64,000 nucleotides of DNA from Methylopumilus sp947499625. Lineage in GTDB: Bacteria; Pseudomonadota; Gammaproteobacteria; Burkholderiales; Methylophilaceae. The notes under the pieces were generated by a model, which was not told where the DNA came from, searched no databases, and was given only the letters and a program-made list of their open reading frames with translations. The stretch covers positions 1,054,001 through 1,118,000 of the forward strand of contig OZ248397.1 in assembly GCA_965234475.1 (NCBI GenBank), in the 5' to 3' direction. The translations under genes were made by a program, and so were the position numbers. Position 1 is the stretch's first letter. Every line of letters begins with the position of its first letter. This document shows positions 34,242 to 43,987 of this stretch, in pieces.

Positions 34242-35119
34242 CAGTTTAGAAATTCCCCTAAAATTTTTATTTCTCTTTCAAGCTTAATGCCTTTTCTTTT
34301 TAAAACTTCAGACTCAACATAATCAATAATATTTTCAATGTCTTGTGCAGATGCATCGCCTAAATTAATAATAAAATTAGCATGCTTGTCTGAAACTTCA
34401 GCATTGCCAACTCTAAAACCTTTTAATCCGCAATCTTCAATAAGCTTTGCTGCAAAAGTATCTTTTGGATTTCTAAATGTTGACCCTGCTGTCGGCCAAT
34501 TAAGAGGCTGTGTATTTTTTCTATGATTAAGATATTCCTTGATCTTGCTTTCTGGATCAGCTGCCATATCTTTCTTAAAATTAAACCAAGCACCTACAAA
34601 CCATTCTTTTGAATTAGGCTTAATTACTTCGCGATAAGAAATCTTAAATTCATCTTTTAATCTTGTAACTATAATGCCACCTTCATCAATCATATTAACC
34701 TTGGTCACAAAATTCCATGTCTCAGAACCATAGCACCCAGAATTCATTGCTAAGGCACCTCCAACTGTACCTGGAATGCCTGCAAAAAATTCCCCGCCTA
34801 CATAATGTTCTTTGGCAAGATTTTTAGCGATTTTTGCACATGTATTCCCTGATTCTGCATACATACCATTGTTTGTCATTTGAATTTTATTTAAAGCTGC
34901 ATGCATTATGATTACGGTCCCGCGAATACCCCCGTCTCTTACTAAAATATTAGATCCTAATCCAATAAAAGTGAGAGGCTTTACGTATGACTCATGTTTT
35001 AAAAAAAATTTTAAATCTTCTAAATTTTTCGGAGAAAATAATGCGTCAGCCGTCCCACCTACACGCCAACTGTTGTATTTATTTAATGATTCATTTTTTA
35101 AAATTAGTGCATTCTTCAT
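34241..35119 (-). CDS. murB: UDP-N-acetylenolpyruvoylglucosamine reductase
   Basis: FAD and NADPH-dependent reductase forming UDP-MurNAc. The FAD domain includes NSWRVGGTADALFSP and FIGLGSNILVRDGG; the active region has GIPGTVGGALAMNSGCYGSE with the conserved Arg of the type II enzymes in KISYREV, and the proton-donor Ser in NWPTAGSTFRNP. At 292 residues it is the short (type II) form, unlike E. coli MurB (342, type I). It overlaps murC by four bases. Confidence 0.95.
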   Translation of the reverse strand: MKNALILKNESLNKYNSWRVGGTADALFSPKNLEDLKFFLKHESYVKPLTFIGLGSNILVRDGGIRGTVIIMHAALNKIQMTNNGMYAESGNTCAKIAKNLAKEHYVGGEFFAGIPGTVGGALAMNSGCYGSETWNFVTKVNMIDEGGIIVTRLKDEFKISYREVIKPNSKEWFVGAWFNFKKDMAADPESKIKEYLNHRKNTQPLNWPTAGSTFRNPKDTFAAKLIEDCGLKGFRVGNAEVSDKHANFIINLGDASAQDIENIIDYVESEVLKRKGIKLEREIKILGEFLN

Positions 35120-36507
35120 GAGTTCACAATATTTAAAATATCCTTAGCCACTCTGCCTATCGATCCTGCTCCCATTACAATTAGAATTGAATCTTGACTA
35201 ATATTTTGAAGTGCTGTTTTAGCTAGCTCAGTAATTTCCTTCTCAAAAGATACTTTGGTTGTGATCTTATTAATATCCTCCATCATTACTGATGAGCTCA
35301 CACCTGAAATCAGGGTTTCTCCGGCTGAATAAATATCGGTGAGTAGAATTTGATCTGCCTTATGAAGCACTCTTACAAATTCATCAAAAAAGTCTCGTGT
35401 TCTTGTGTAGCGATGAGGCTGGAACACAAGATAAATCGATCTACCTGGATAAGCATCTCTTGTAGCATCAAGAACTGCTTCAATTTCTACAGGGTGGTGT
35501 CCATAGTCATCGACTAATGTAAAAGTTTTATCATTAAACGTTAAATCTTTATACGTTTCGAATCTACGTCCTACCCCTTTAAAATGTTTTAGGGCGTCAA
35601 TTGTTTTCGAAATGGGTATTTCAAGTTCATCAGCAAGAGCTATCGCTGCTAATGCATTTCTAACATAGTGCTTACCTGGAAGATTTAAAGTAATCTCTTT
35701 TTTAATCACATCAGAATGTTTAATGGTAACCTTAAAATGCATTTTGCCTGCATCGGCTTTGACTTCTTCTGCATGAACGTCTGCTTCAGCAGATAAACCA
35801 TAAGTGATGATAGATCTAGAAATCTCAGAAATAATTGATTTAATAACAGGATCATCAATACAGAGAATCACTACACCATAAAATGGTAATCGATGTATAA
35901 ATTCGATATAAGTTTTTTTAAGCTTATCAAAATTATTGTCATAGGTTTCCATATGATCTTGATCAATGTTAGTCACAATTGAGTATATAGGGGTCAGATG
36001 CAAGAAAGATGCGTCTGACTCATCAGCCTCAACCACAATAAATTCACCGTTTCCTAACTTTGCATTTGCATTTAAAGAAGAAAGCCTTCCCCCAATTACA
36101 TATGTTGGATCCATTGAGGCCTCAGCTAAAATGGAAGCGATTAAACTCGTTGTTGTTGTTTTGCCGTGCGTACCTGCTACTGCAATACCTTTTTTAAAAC
36201 GCATTAATTCTGAAAGCATTTCTGCTCTAGGCATAATCGGTATCTTATTTTCAATAGCAGCTTCTAGTTCTGGATTATCTTTGTTGATTGCGGAAGAGAT
36301 AACTAAGACATCAATATCTCTAATATTGTCAGATGAATGATTAATAAAAATTTTAATGCCAAGGCCTTTTAGACGAGAAGTTATGGGGGACTCCTGGATA
36401 TCTGAGCCGGAGATAAAGTAACCTAGGTTATGCATCACTTCTGCAATACCACTCATACCAGAGCCACCTATACCTACAAAATGAATTCGATTTATATTGT
36501 GTTTCAT
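35116..36507 (-). CDS. murC: UDP-N-acetylmuramate--L-alanine ligase
   Basis: First Mur ligase, adding L-Ala to UDP-MurNAc. The N-terminal Rossmann motif is HFVGIGGSGMSGIAEV, the P-loop is AGTHGKTTTTSLIA, and VEADESDASFL, NIDQDHMETY and VDDYGHHPVEIEA are MurC-specific. Length is 463 residues (E. coli 491). Its four-base overlaps with murG and murB indicate coupled translation. Confidence 0.97.
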   Translation of the reverse strand: MKHNINRIHFVGIGGSGMSGIAEVMHNLGYFISGSDIQESPITSRLKGLGIKIFINHSSDNIRDIDVLVISSAINKDNPELEAAIENKIPIMPRAEMLSELMRFKKGIAVAGTHGKTTTTSLIASILAEASMDPTYVIGGRLSSLNANAKLGNGEFIVVEADESDASFLHLTPIYSIVTNIDQDHMETYDNNFDKLKKTYIEFIHRLPFYGVVILCIDDPVIKSIISEISRSIITYGLSAEADVHAEEVKADAGKMHFKVTIKHSDVIKKEITLNLPGKHYVRNALAAIALADELEIPISKTIDALKHFKGVGRRFETYKDLTFNDKTFTLVDDYGHHPVEIEAVLDATRDAYPGRSIYLVFQPHRYTRTRDFFDEFVRVLHKADQILLTDIYSAGETLISGVSSSVMMEDINKITTKVSFEKEITELAKTALQNISQDSILIVMGAGSIGRVAKDILNIVNS

Positions 36508-37577
36508 TTTTTAATTAATCGCTCGCATGCTTGATAAATAACTTCCTCAGGCTTTGTCTCTGTATTTTCTAATGCTGCTTTTGCCATATTTAAACATTTA
36601 CTTCTTGTAATATCTTGGAGTAATCCACTTAATAATTCAGTCGTGAGTTCCTCCTGATTTATAAGTCGCGCAGCCTTCTTATCACTTAAGTATCTTGCGT
36701 TATAAAACTGATGGTTATCTACCGCAAAAGGAAATGGTACCAAGATGCTAGAAATGCCAGCTACCGAAAATTCAGACACCGTGAGGGCACCAGATCGTGC
36801 TATGACAAGGTCTGCCCATTCGTAAACTTTTTCAATATTATCTAAATAAGCTCTGCAGTCTGCTTTGATGCCGCACTTCTTATATGTTGCTTTCAATGCT
36901 TGAAAATGTTTCTCACCAGATTGATGAATAATCTTCGGTCTATTTTTTAGATTTATTTTTTGGATACTTAAAGGGATAGTGTCATTAAAAAATTTAGCTC
37001 CCAGACTGCCCCCTACAACAAGCAATCTTAACGGGCCTTTTCTATTTTTAAATCTTTGAACAGGTAATTTAATTTGCCTAATGCTATCCCTCACTGGATT
37101 ACCAATTTTTTGGGAGGCGCGTATAAGTTTGATTGGAAAGGCAGAATATATTGTTGTAGCGATGATCGCTAATAATCTATTAGTGAGCCCTGGGATAGAA
37201 TTTTGTTCATGCACAATGAGTGGCTTACCCATGAGTCTTGCCATGAGGCCTGCAGGAAATGAAACATAACCTCCCATAGCAATCACTACATTAGGCTTTT
37301 CTTTTTTAATGACTGTCATACATTGTATCAATGCAACCAAAAGTGTTAATGGAAGTTTTAACCAACTTAAAATACTTTTACCTCTGACGCCTGTAATATC
37401 TATCATGGCTTTTTGATAGGGCTTTTTCTCTATCAACTTGTTTTCCATACCATGCGAAGTTCCAAGCCAAGTGATTGACCAACTTTTAGCTTTTAAATAA
37501 TCGGCAATTGCGATACCTGGATAAATATGTCCTCCAGTACCTCCAGCAATAATCAATATTTTTTTGTTAGCTTTCAC
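36504..37577 (-). CDS. murG: UDP-GlcNAc:lipid I N-acetylglucosaminyltransferase
   Basis: GT28 glycosyltransferase producing lipid II at the inner face of the membrane. N-terminal IIAGGTGGHIYPGIAIADYL is the acceptor/phosphate loop; VIAMGGYVSFPAGLMA and IVHEQNSIPGLTNRLL follow; the donor domain has VVGGSLGAKFFND and VIARSGALTVSEF. Length is 357 residues (E. coli 355). It is four bases after ftsW and overlaps murC. Confidence 0.97.
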   Translation of the reverse strand: MKANKKILIIAGGTGGHIYPGIAIADYLKAKSWSITWLGTSHGMENKLIEKKPYQKAMIDITGVRGKSILSWLKLPLTLLVALIQCMTVIKKEKPNVVIAMGGYVSFPAGLMARLMGKPLIVHEQNSIPGLTNRLLAIIATTIYSAFPIKLIRASQKIGNPVRDSIRQIKLPVQRFKNRKGPLRLLVVGGSLGAKFFNDTIPLSIQKINLKNRPKIIHQSGEKHFQALKATYKKCGIKADCRAYLDNIEKVYEWADLVIARSGALTVSEFSVAGISSILVPFPFAVDNHQFYNARYLSDKKAARLINQEELTTELLSGLLQDITRSKCLNMAKAALENTETKPEEVIYQACERLIKK

Positions 37578-37581
37578 TGCG

Positions 37582-38739
37582 CTATATTCCCCTTAAGCCT
37601 CTTCGATTTTCCCAATCAATTCTTAATAGTATTGCAATTGCAATTATATTAGCCAAAATACCGCTACCGCCAAAAGATAGAAGTGGTAAGGTTAGACCTT
37701 TTGTAGGGAGGAGCCCCATATTCACACCCATATTGATAATGCCTTGTGTGCCAAACCAAATGCCAATGCCTTGAGATAATAAAGCTGAGTAATAGCTTTC
37801 ATTGATAATAGCTTCTTTGGCAATACCAAAAGCTCGAATTACTAACCATGAGAACAACCCAATAACAATAAGTACACCAAAGAAACCAAATTCCTCAGCT
37901 AATACAGCTAAAATAAAATCAGTGTGAGCTTCGGGCAAGTAAAGTAATTTTTCAACACTACCACCTAAACCAACACCAAATAATTCACCTCGGCCAAATG
38001 CTATAAGAGCATGAGAGAGTTGGTAGCCCTTTCCGTAAGGGTCAGCCCATGGATTAAAAAATCCTACCAGCCTTTGATATCTATAGTCAGAACTATAAAT
38101 TAAGGCTGCCATTCCAATAGGCGCAACAATACTTAAGCCCATCAGTATTTTTTTATCTATACCACCTAAAATTAATGTGCACATTGCAATAACTGAGATT
38201 ACAGCAAATGCACCAAAATCTGGCTCAAGTAATAACAATGATCCTATTAGCATTATCACTGCAGCCATTGGAAGAAACCCCTTCAAAAAGCTTCCAATCT
38301 CTTTAGATTTTCTTAAGACGTAATCTGAAGCATACATGGCTGTAAATAATTTCATAAATTCAGAGGGCTGCACATTAAATACAAGCAATGAAATCCAGCG
38401 TCTACTTCCATTAACAACATGACCAATACCAGGAATAAGAACAAGAATTAGCGACACCATACCTGCCATAAATAAATAAGGAGACATTTTTTGCCACCAG
38501 CGGATTGGAATTTGAAAGGTAATGACTCCGCCAATACATCCCAGTAGGACATAAATCGATTGTCTTACTAAAAAAAAGTAATTTTGATGTTTAGTTAATT
38601 TACTAGATTCGGCAAAAGAAATTGAAGATGAATAAACCATGATAAGGCCAATCGCAACCAATATTGATGAAACCCAAAATAGACCCTGATCAAAAGAAGG
38701 CTTGTCAATTGTCGATTTATTAGAAAATTTATCGATCAT
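37582..38739 (-). CDS. ftsW: Septal peptidoglycan polymerase FtsW (SEDS)
   Basis: SEDS-family glycosyltransferase that works with FtsI. The 385 residues form about ten membrane helices; family segments include VNGSRRWISLLVFNVQPSEFMKL, LLLEPDFGAFAV, GKGYQLSHALIAFGRGELFGVGLGGS and PEAHTDFILAVLAEEFGF, with the catalytic Asp expected in the long extracytoplasmic loop. It overlaps murD by four bases. Confidence 0.96.
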   Translation of the reverse strand: MIDKFSNKSTIDKPSFDQGLFWVSSILVAIGLIMVYSSSISFAESSKLTKHQNYFFLVRQSIYVLLGCIGGVITFQIPIRWWQKMSPYLFMAGMVSLILVLIPGIGHVVNGSRRWISLLVFNVQPSEFMKLFTAMYASDYVLRKSKEIGSFLKGFLPMAAVIMLIGSLLLLEPDFGAFAVISVIAMCTLILGGIDKKILMGLSIVAPIGMAALIYSSDYRYQRLVGFFNPWADPYGKGYQLSHALIAFGRGELFGVGLGGSVEKLLYLPEAHTDFILAVLAEEFGFFGVLIVIGLFSWLVIRAFGIAKEAIINESYYSALLSQGIGIWFGTQGIINMGVNMGLLPTKGLTLPLLSFGGSGILANIIAIAILLRIDWENRRGLRGI

Positions 38740-40085
38740 GATTTATTTTTTAATTTACTTATACAATCTTTAAAAATTTCTCCGCGGTGCACGTAATTTT
38801 TAAACATATCCGTGCTTGCACATGCCGGGGAGAGAAGAACTACATCACCCGATTTAGCTAATTCAAATGATTTGATAACTGCTAATTCAAGATTTTTTTC
38901 AATACTTATTGGAATTGTTTCGTCTTTAAATGCTTCTTCCATAATCTTTGCATCCCTACCAATCAAAGAAATATTTTTAACCCTACCTTTGGATGGGCTT
39001 ACTAATGGCTTAAAATTTTGATTTTTTCCATCGCCTCCAGCAATGAGCAAGATTGGTTTGGTCATGCTTTGTATTGCAGCAATAGTAGCGCCTACGTTTG
39101 TCCCTTTTGAATCATTATAAAAATCAATGCCTGAAATAGAGTCAACATACTCAACTCTATGGGGTGGCGCTTTAAATTGACTTAATACTTTTTTGATCGC
39201 ATCATGTGAAATTTTAAATGGTTCACAAAGTGCTAAAGCAGCCATAATATTTTGTAAGTTATGTGCGCCTTTAAGCTTAATTTCATCTAAAGAAACAATT
39301 TCAGCATTGCCTTTAGCAATAAAATATTGATTTCCGTTTTTTTTAATCCCATAATTTTTTATATCTAAATGATTTCCGAATGTTACTGAATCTTCATTAA
39401 CCTGAGATTTAAGATAATTATCTTCTCTATTTAAAATCCTCTTTTTAGCATGATTAAATATTCTGTATTTGGCCTTAGCATACTCTTCGATTGATTCGTA
39501 TCGATCCATATGATCTTCTGAAATATTTAATACTGCTGCAGTTTCAAGCACTAAAGAATATGTTGTTTCTAATTGATAACTCGATAGCTCAAGAACGTAA
39601 ACATCTGGCGCTCCCTGACTTAAAGTATTTAATATTGGAGTGCCAATATTTCCTCCTATAATAGTCGATATGCCTTCTGCTTTTAATAATTCACCGACAA
39701 GACTAGTAACTGTGGTTTTACCATTTGAACCGGTGATTCCAATAACTTTAGAATTTGCTGGCTTAATCTGCGAGAAGATTTCAATATCACCTACTACTGG
39801 TATGCCTCGATTTAAAGCTGCTTGAACATAACTTTCTTTTAATGAAACTCCGGGACTAATAATAATTAATTCAACTTCATTAATAATGTCGTCATTAAAT
39901 GTATCCCCAATAAAAAATTTAACTTCCTTGAATGTCGCTTTTATATCGTCCAAACCGTCAAAAGTTGATCTTGTATCAATTGCCTGAATAACGCATCCTT
40001 TGTTCGCTAAAAAATGCAATACAGATTGTCCTGTATCCCCAAGGCCAATTACTAAGATTCTCTTTTTATTAAAATTGGTAATCAT
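38736..40085 (-). CDS. murD: UDP-N-acetylmuramoyl-L-alanine--D-glutamate ligase
   Basis: Adds D-Glu to the stem peptide. The N-terminal VIGLGDTGQSVLHFL is the UDP-binding fold; the P-loop is GITGSNGKTTVTSLVG; NISEDHMDRY, GAHNLQNIMAALA and FYNDSKGTNVGATIAAI are family motifs. Length is 449 residues (E. coli 438). Overlaps of four bases on both sides tie it to mraY and ftsW. Confidence 0.97.
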   Translation of the reverse strand: MITNFNKKRILVIGLGDTGQSVLHFLANKGCVIQAIDTRSTFDGLDDIKATFKEVKFFIGDTFNDDIINEVELIIISPGVSLKESYVQAALNRGIPVVGDIEIFSQIKPANSKVIGITGSNGKTTVTSLVGELLKAEGISTIIGGNIGTPILNTLSQGAPDVYVLELSSYQLETTYSLVLETAAVLNISEDHMDRYESIEEYAKAKYRIFNHAKKRILNREDNYLKSQVNEDSVTFGNHLDIKNYGIKKNGNQYFIAKGNAEIVSLDEIKLKGAHNLQNIMAALALCEPFKISHDAIKKVLSQFKAPPHRVEYVDSISGIDFYNDSKGTNVGATIAAIQSMTKPILLIAGGDGKNQNFKPLVSPSKGRVKNISLIGRDAKIMEEAFKDETIPISIEKNLELAVIKSFELAKSGDVVLLSPACASTDMFKNYVHRGEIFKDCISKLKNKS

Positions 40086-41185
40086 CTAATCTTTAGTGAT
40101 GAAATGCCAATTAATACAAGCATCATTGTGATGATCCAAAATCTAACAACTACTTGAGTTTCTTTCCAGCCCTTTTTCTCATAATGATGATGAAGTGGGG
40201 CCATAAGGAAAATGCGCTTGCCGACACCATATTTAAATTTAGTATATTTAAAGTACACAACTTGGATAGCAACAGAAAAAGTCTCAACCACAAAAATGCC
40301 GCCCATAATAAATAAAACAATTTCTTGCCTGACAATGACTGCAACAGTTCCAATAGCAGCGCCTAGAGCAAGGGCGCCTAAATCGCCCATAAAAACTTCC
40401 GCAGGATAAGTGTTAAACCATAGGAAGCCTAAACCAGCGCCTGCCATTGCTGTGCAAAATATAGCTAATTCACCGGCGCCACTTATATATGGAATACTTA
40501 AATATTTAGCTATGACAAAGTTGCCTGCGACGTATGCAAATACGCCTAAAGCACTTGCAACCATAACTGCTGGCATGATAGCGAGACCATCGAGTCCATC
40601 TGTAAGATTTACAGCATTACTGCTTCCTACGATGACGATATAACTTAAAAGAATAAAGGTGAGGCCATTCATCGAAAAACTCACATTCTTAAAGAAAGGA
40701 AGAATAAGTGATGTCTGTTCAGGAGTGACAGCATTTGACCAAAGATATATAGATGCGCTAAGGCCTATTATTGACTGCCATAAATACTTTTGACCTGCAC
40801 TAATACCATTAGGATCTTTATAAATAACTTTTTTTAAGTCATCTACAAATCCAATAAGGCCGAAACCAAGCGTGACAATTAACAACAGCCAAATATAATT
40901 ATTTGTTATATCTGCCCATAATAAGGTTGATACAATAATCGAGACCAATATCAAGCCGCCTCCCATTGTGGGTGTGCCCGTCTTAATTAAATGATCTCTA
41001 GGACCGTCTGATCTAACAGCTTGCCCTATATTGTACTGATTAAGTTTCTTGATTAACCATGGACCAAAGGCAAAAGAAATCACTAATGAGGTGATCGTCG
41101 CCATCACTGCCCGTAATGTAATGTAATTAAATACATTAAATCCATGAATCTCTTTTGCTAAAAATTTAAATAATTCGAGCAACAT
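40082..41185 (-). CDS. mraY: Phospho-N-acetylmuramoyl-pentapeptide transferase
   Basis: Membrane enzyme that makes lipid I on undecaprenyl phosphate. It has about ten helices and the signatures GTPTMGGGLILV, FVDDLKKVIYKDPNGIS (DD Mg site), SNAVNLTDGLDGLAIMP, FNTYPAEVFMGDLGALALG and MAPLHHHYEKKGWKE. Length is 367 residues (E. coli 360). It lies 24 bases downstream of murF, one of the larger gaps in the cluster. Confidence 0.97.
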   Translation of the reverse strand: MLLELFKFLAKEIHGFNVFNYITLRAVMATITSLVISFAFGPWLIKKLNQYNIGQAVRSDGPRDHLIKTGTPTMGGGLILVSIIVSTLLWADITNNYIWLLLIVTLGFGLIGFVDDLKKVIYKDPNGISAGQKYLWQSIIGLSASIYLWSNAVTPEQTSLILPFFKNVSFSMNGLTFILLSYIVIVGSSNAVNLTDGLDGLAIMPAVMVASALGVFAYVAGNFVIAKYLSIPYISGAGELAIFCTAMAGAGLGFLWFNTYPAEVFMGDLGALALGAAIGTVAVIVRQEIVLFIMGGIFVVETFSVAIQVVYFKYTKFKYGVGKRIFLMAPLHHHYEKKGWKETQVVVRFWIITMMLVLIGISSLKIR

Positions 41186-41209
41186 AATTTTTTATCTTTC
41201 CTAAAAATT

Positions 41210-42556
41210 TTAAGTAAGTGCGTCTACAACTTCTTCCATTTTCATAAACCGAGAGCCTTTGACAAGTACGCAAGAATTCTTCTTTACCTTAGTTTTGACA
41301 TATTGAATAAGCGTCTTCTTATCTTCAAACCACTTTGCATTGCCTTGGCAGTTATCTATTACATATTTTGTTAATTTTCCTGTTCCAACTACATCCGATA
41401 TTTTATTTTTATTAATATAGGCACCTATTGATTTATGATACTCAGCTGCTTTTTTCCCTAGCTCACCCATATCACCAATAATTAATATCTTTTCACAATC
41501 TTGATTTGCTAATACATCTATTGCAGCTTGCATTGATGCAGGATTTGCATTATAGGTATCGTCAATCAAAATGCAGCCATGAAGTCCCTTTTTAATCTCT
41601 AATCTTCCATGAACAAACTTAATAGATTCAATGCCTTTTTTAATAGTCTTTAAAGGGATTTTTAACGCGAGAGAAGCGGCAATTGCTGCAAGTGCATTTT
41701 TTAAATTGTGCTCACCTTCTAATTTAACTTTAACTTCTACAAGTCCTTTTGGTGTTTTAATATGAGAAATTCCTTGAATCGTCTTTTTTACATGTACATC
41801 AGAATTTGAGCTAAGTCCAAAAGTAATAATTTTTTTTCGTCGTGCAGCAATTGTTAGCAGGCTATAAAACTCATCTTCTCTATTAATAACAGCAACACCA
41901 TTATCTTTTAATCCAGAGAATATTTCTGATTTAGCTTTTGCGATACCTTCTTTAGAGTCAAAAAATTTGATGTGGGCTTCCCCTATATTCGTCACCACAG
42001 CAACATCTGGGTTTGCAATTTTACTTAAATATTTTATTTCGCCTTTATGATTCATTCCCATTTCAACTACGGCATATTTTTGTGTTTTTTTAATATTCAA
42101 TAAAGAGAGTGGCAGACCTATATCGTTATTAAAATTTCCTTGGCTCATAAGAACTTTTAATTTACTTTTTATATGGAAAGTAAGAATGCTTCCAATCATT
42201 TCTTTTGTAGTTGTTTTACCATTGCTACCTGTAATCGCGACAAGATGCAATTTAGATTGTGCTTTCCAATACTGAGCGATTTTACCTAAAGCCTCACGCC
42301 CATTTTTAACAATAATTTTATTTTCTATTTCTTTTATGTCGCAGGATATAACTGCAGCTAAAGCGCCATTTTTAATGGCGCTTTTTGCAAAATCATCTCC
42401 ATTAAATTTTTCGCCTTTGATTCCTATGAATAGATCATTTTTTTTAATTGCGTTACTATTGATTGAAATATTTTTAATCTTTTTTTTAAGTAAGCTAGTG
42501 TCGCCGTAATATTTGCCAGCAACAATTTTTCTAAGCTGATTTAGGGTAAGTTCCAT
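41210..42556 (-). CDS. murF: UDP-N-acetylmuramoyl-tripeptide--D-Ala-D-Ala ligase
   Basis: Adds the D-Ala-D-Ala made by DdlB. Motifs: NDLFIGIKGEKFNGDDF, P-loop AITGSNGKTTTKEMIG, EMGMNHKGEIKYLSKI, TNIGEAHIKFF, EGEHNLKNALAAIAA and DDTYNANPASMQAAI. Length is 448 residues (E. coli 452). It abuts the murE stop. Lys content is high, in line with AT-rich coding. Confidence 0.97.
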   Translation of the reverse strand: MELTLNQLRKIVAGKYYGDTSLLKKKIKNISINSNAIKKNDLFIGIKGEKFNGDDFAKSAIKNGALAAVISCDIKEIENKIIVKNGREALGKIAQYWKAQSKLHLVAITGSNGKTTTKEMIGSILTFHIKSKLKVLMSQGNFNNDIGLPLSLLNIKKTQKYAVVEMGMNHKGEIKYLSKIANPDVAVVTNIGEAHIKFFDSKEGIAKAKSEIFSGLKDNGVAVINREDEFYSLLTIAARRKKIITFGLSSNSDVHVKKTIQGISHIKTPKGLVEVKVKLEGEHNLKNALAAIAASLALKIPLKTIKKGIESIKFVHGRLEIKKGLHGCILIDDTYNANPASMQAAIDVLANQDCEKILIIGDMGELGKKAAEYHKSIGAYINKNKISDVVGTGKLTKYVIDNCQGNAKWFEDKKTLIQYVKTKVKKNSCVLVKGSRFMKMEEVVDALT

Positions 42557-43987
42557 TCAGTTCGCCTTGTAAACTTTAAGTGCTTTTTTAGCGCAGGTTT
42601 GATCACTAAATGGATATCTAACTCCTTTGATCTCTTGATAAGTTTCATGGCCTTTTCCAGCGATGAGAATCATGTCATCTTTTTTGGCATATTTAATCGC
42701 TTTTTCTATTGCTTTATTTCGATCAGGTTCCGCTCGATAATATCCCTTCATGTACTTACTAATCTGGCTAATAATAGTTTTAGGATTTTCATTTCTTGGA
42801 TTGTCTGAAGTAATAAAATTAATATCTGCTATATTAGAAGCTACTTCTGCCATATCTTTTCTTTTTCCGGTATCTCGATCCCCACCACATCCAAATATGC
42901 AAATGAGATTGCCATCGGTTTGCTTTTTAAGAGTTTGTAGCGCTTTTTTTAAAGCATCTGGTGTATGTGCATAATCGACAAAGATTTTAGGAGTATTTTT
43001 AGAGCCTAACCTTTCCATTCTTCCTGGCACCTGCGATAGAAAGCTTATCTTTTTTACAATTTTTTGAATTGGGTAGCCAGATGCTACTAATGAAGCAATA
43101 ACTGCTAACAAGTTATAAACATTAAATTCCCCTATTAGAGGCGCTTTTACTTCGTATATTTCTTTTTTATATTCAATTTTAAAACATGTGCTCGAATTTG
43201 AATATTCAATATCTATCGCTTTAATATCCCCACCTTTTATTCCATAACTTAAAACTTTTATCTTATTTTTATCGAGGGAAGTTCTAAGTTTTTTTCCGTA
43301 AGAATCATCAATATTAATTACTGCGACTTTTAATGATGGAACGTGAAATAACTTCTTTTTTTCATTGAAATAATTGTTAAAGTTTAGATGGTAATCTAAA
43401 TGGTCTCTTGATAAATTTGTAAACACGGCCACATCGAAAAGAACGCCGTTCACTCTTCCTTGGGATAAAGCATGAGATGAAACTTCAATTACAGCTGATT
43501 TCATTTTTTTATTTTTAAATTGCCTTAAAATACGTTGATTTGATATCGCATCTGGCGTTGTATATGTATGTGGCTTTAATTTCTTGTAGCCGTATCCAAG
43601 CGTGCCTATTAGGCCTGTTTTTTTACCTAAAAGATTTTGTATTTCAGCTATCCAGTATGCACATGATGTTTTTCCATTTGTACCAGTAATGCCGATAGTG
43701 AGTAGTTTCTTGGAAGGTTCTTTAAAAAAAATATGGGCAATTTCACCTTCTTTATTCTGTAAATCGGTAATAGCATGATGGGTAACATTCCATGATTTTT
43801 TCCAAATAAAATTTTTCTTTTCATAAAATATTACTTGGGCGCCTTTTTTAATTGCAGCCTCGATATAAGATCGACCATCTTGATGTATTCCAGGATAAGC
43901 TAAAAATAAAGAATTTTTTTTTGTATGTCTACTATCGTTTGATATATCAGAGAGATGTTGTCTATTTTTTTTTAATACACTCTTCAT
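42557..43987 (-). CDS. murE: UDP-MurNAc-tripeptide synthetase, meso-diaminopimelate-adding
   Basis: Adds the third amino acid of the stem peptide. The P-loop is GITGTNGKTSCAYWIA; SSHALSQGRVNG, FTNLSRDHLDYH and DYAHTPDALKKAL follow. The specificity motif reads TSDNPRNENP: DNPR selects meso-diaminopimelate over lysine, linking it to dapA in this window. Length is 476 residues (E. coli 495). It overlaps ftsI by four bases and abuts murF. Confidence 0.97.
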   Translation of the reverse strand: MKSVLKKNRQHLSDISNDSRHTKKNSLFLAYPGIHQDGRSYIEAAIKKGAQVIFYEKKNFIWKKSWNVTHHAITDLQNKEGEIAHIFFKEPSKKLLTIGITGTNGKTSCAYWIAEIQNLLGKKTGLIGTLGYGYKKLKPHTYTTPDAISNQRILRQFKNKKMKSAVIEVSSHALSQGRVNGVLFDVAVFTNLSRDHLDYHLNFNNYFNEKKKLFHVPSLKVAVINIDDSYGKKLRTSLDKNKIKVLSYGIKGGDIKAIDIEYSNSSTCFKIEYKKEIYEVKAPLIGEFNVYNLLAVIASLVASGYPIQKIVKKISFLSQVPGRMERLGSKNTPKIFVDYAHTPDALKKALQTLKKQTDGNLICIFGCGGDRDTGKRKDMAEVASNIADINFITSDNPRNENPKTIISQISKYMKGYYRAEPDRNKAIEKAIKYAKKDDMILIAGKGHETYQEIKGVRYPFSDQTCAKKALKVYKAN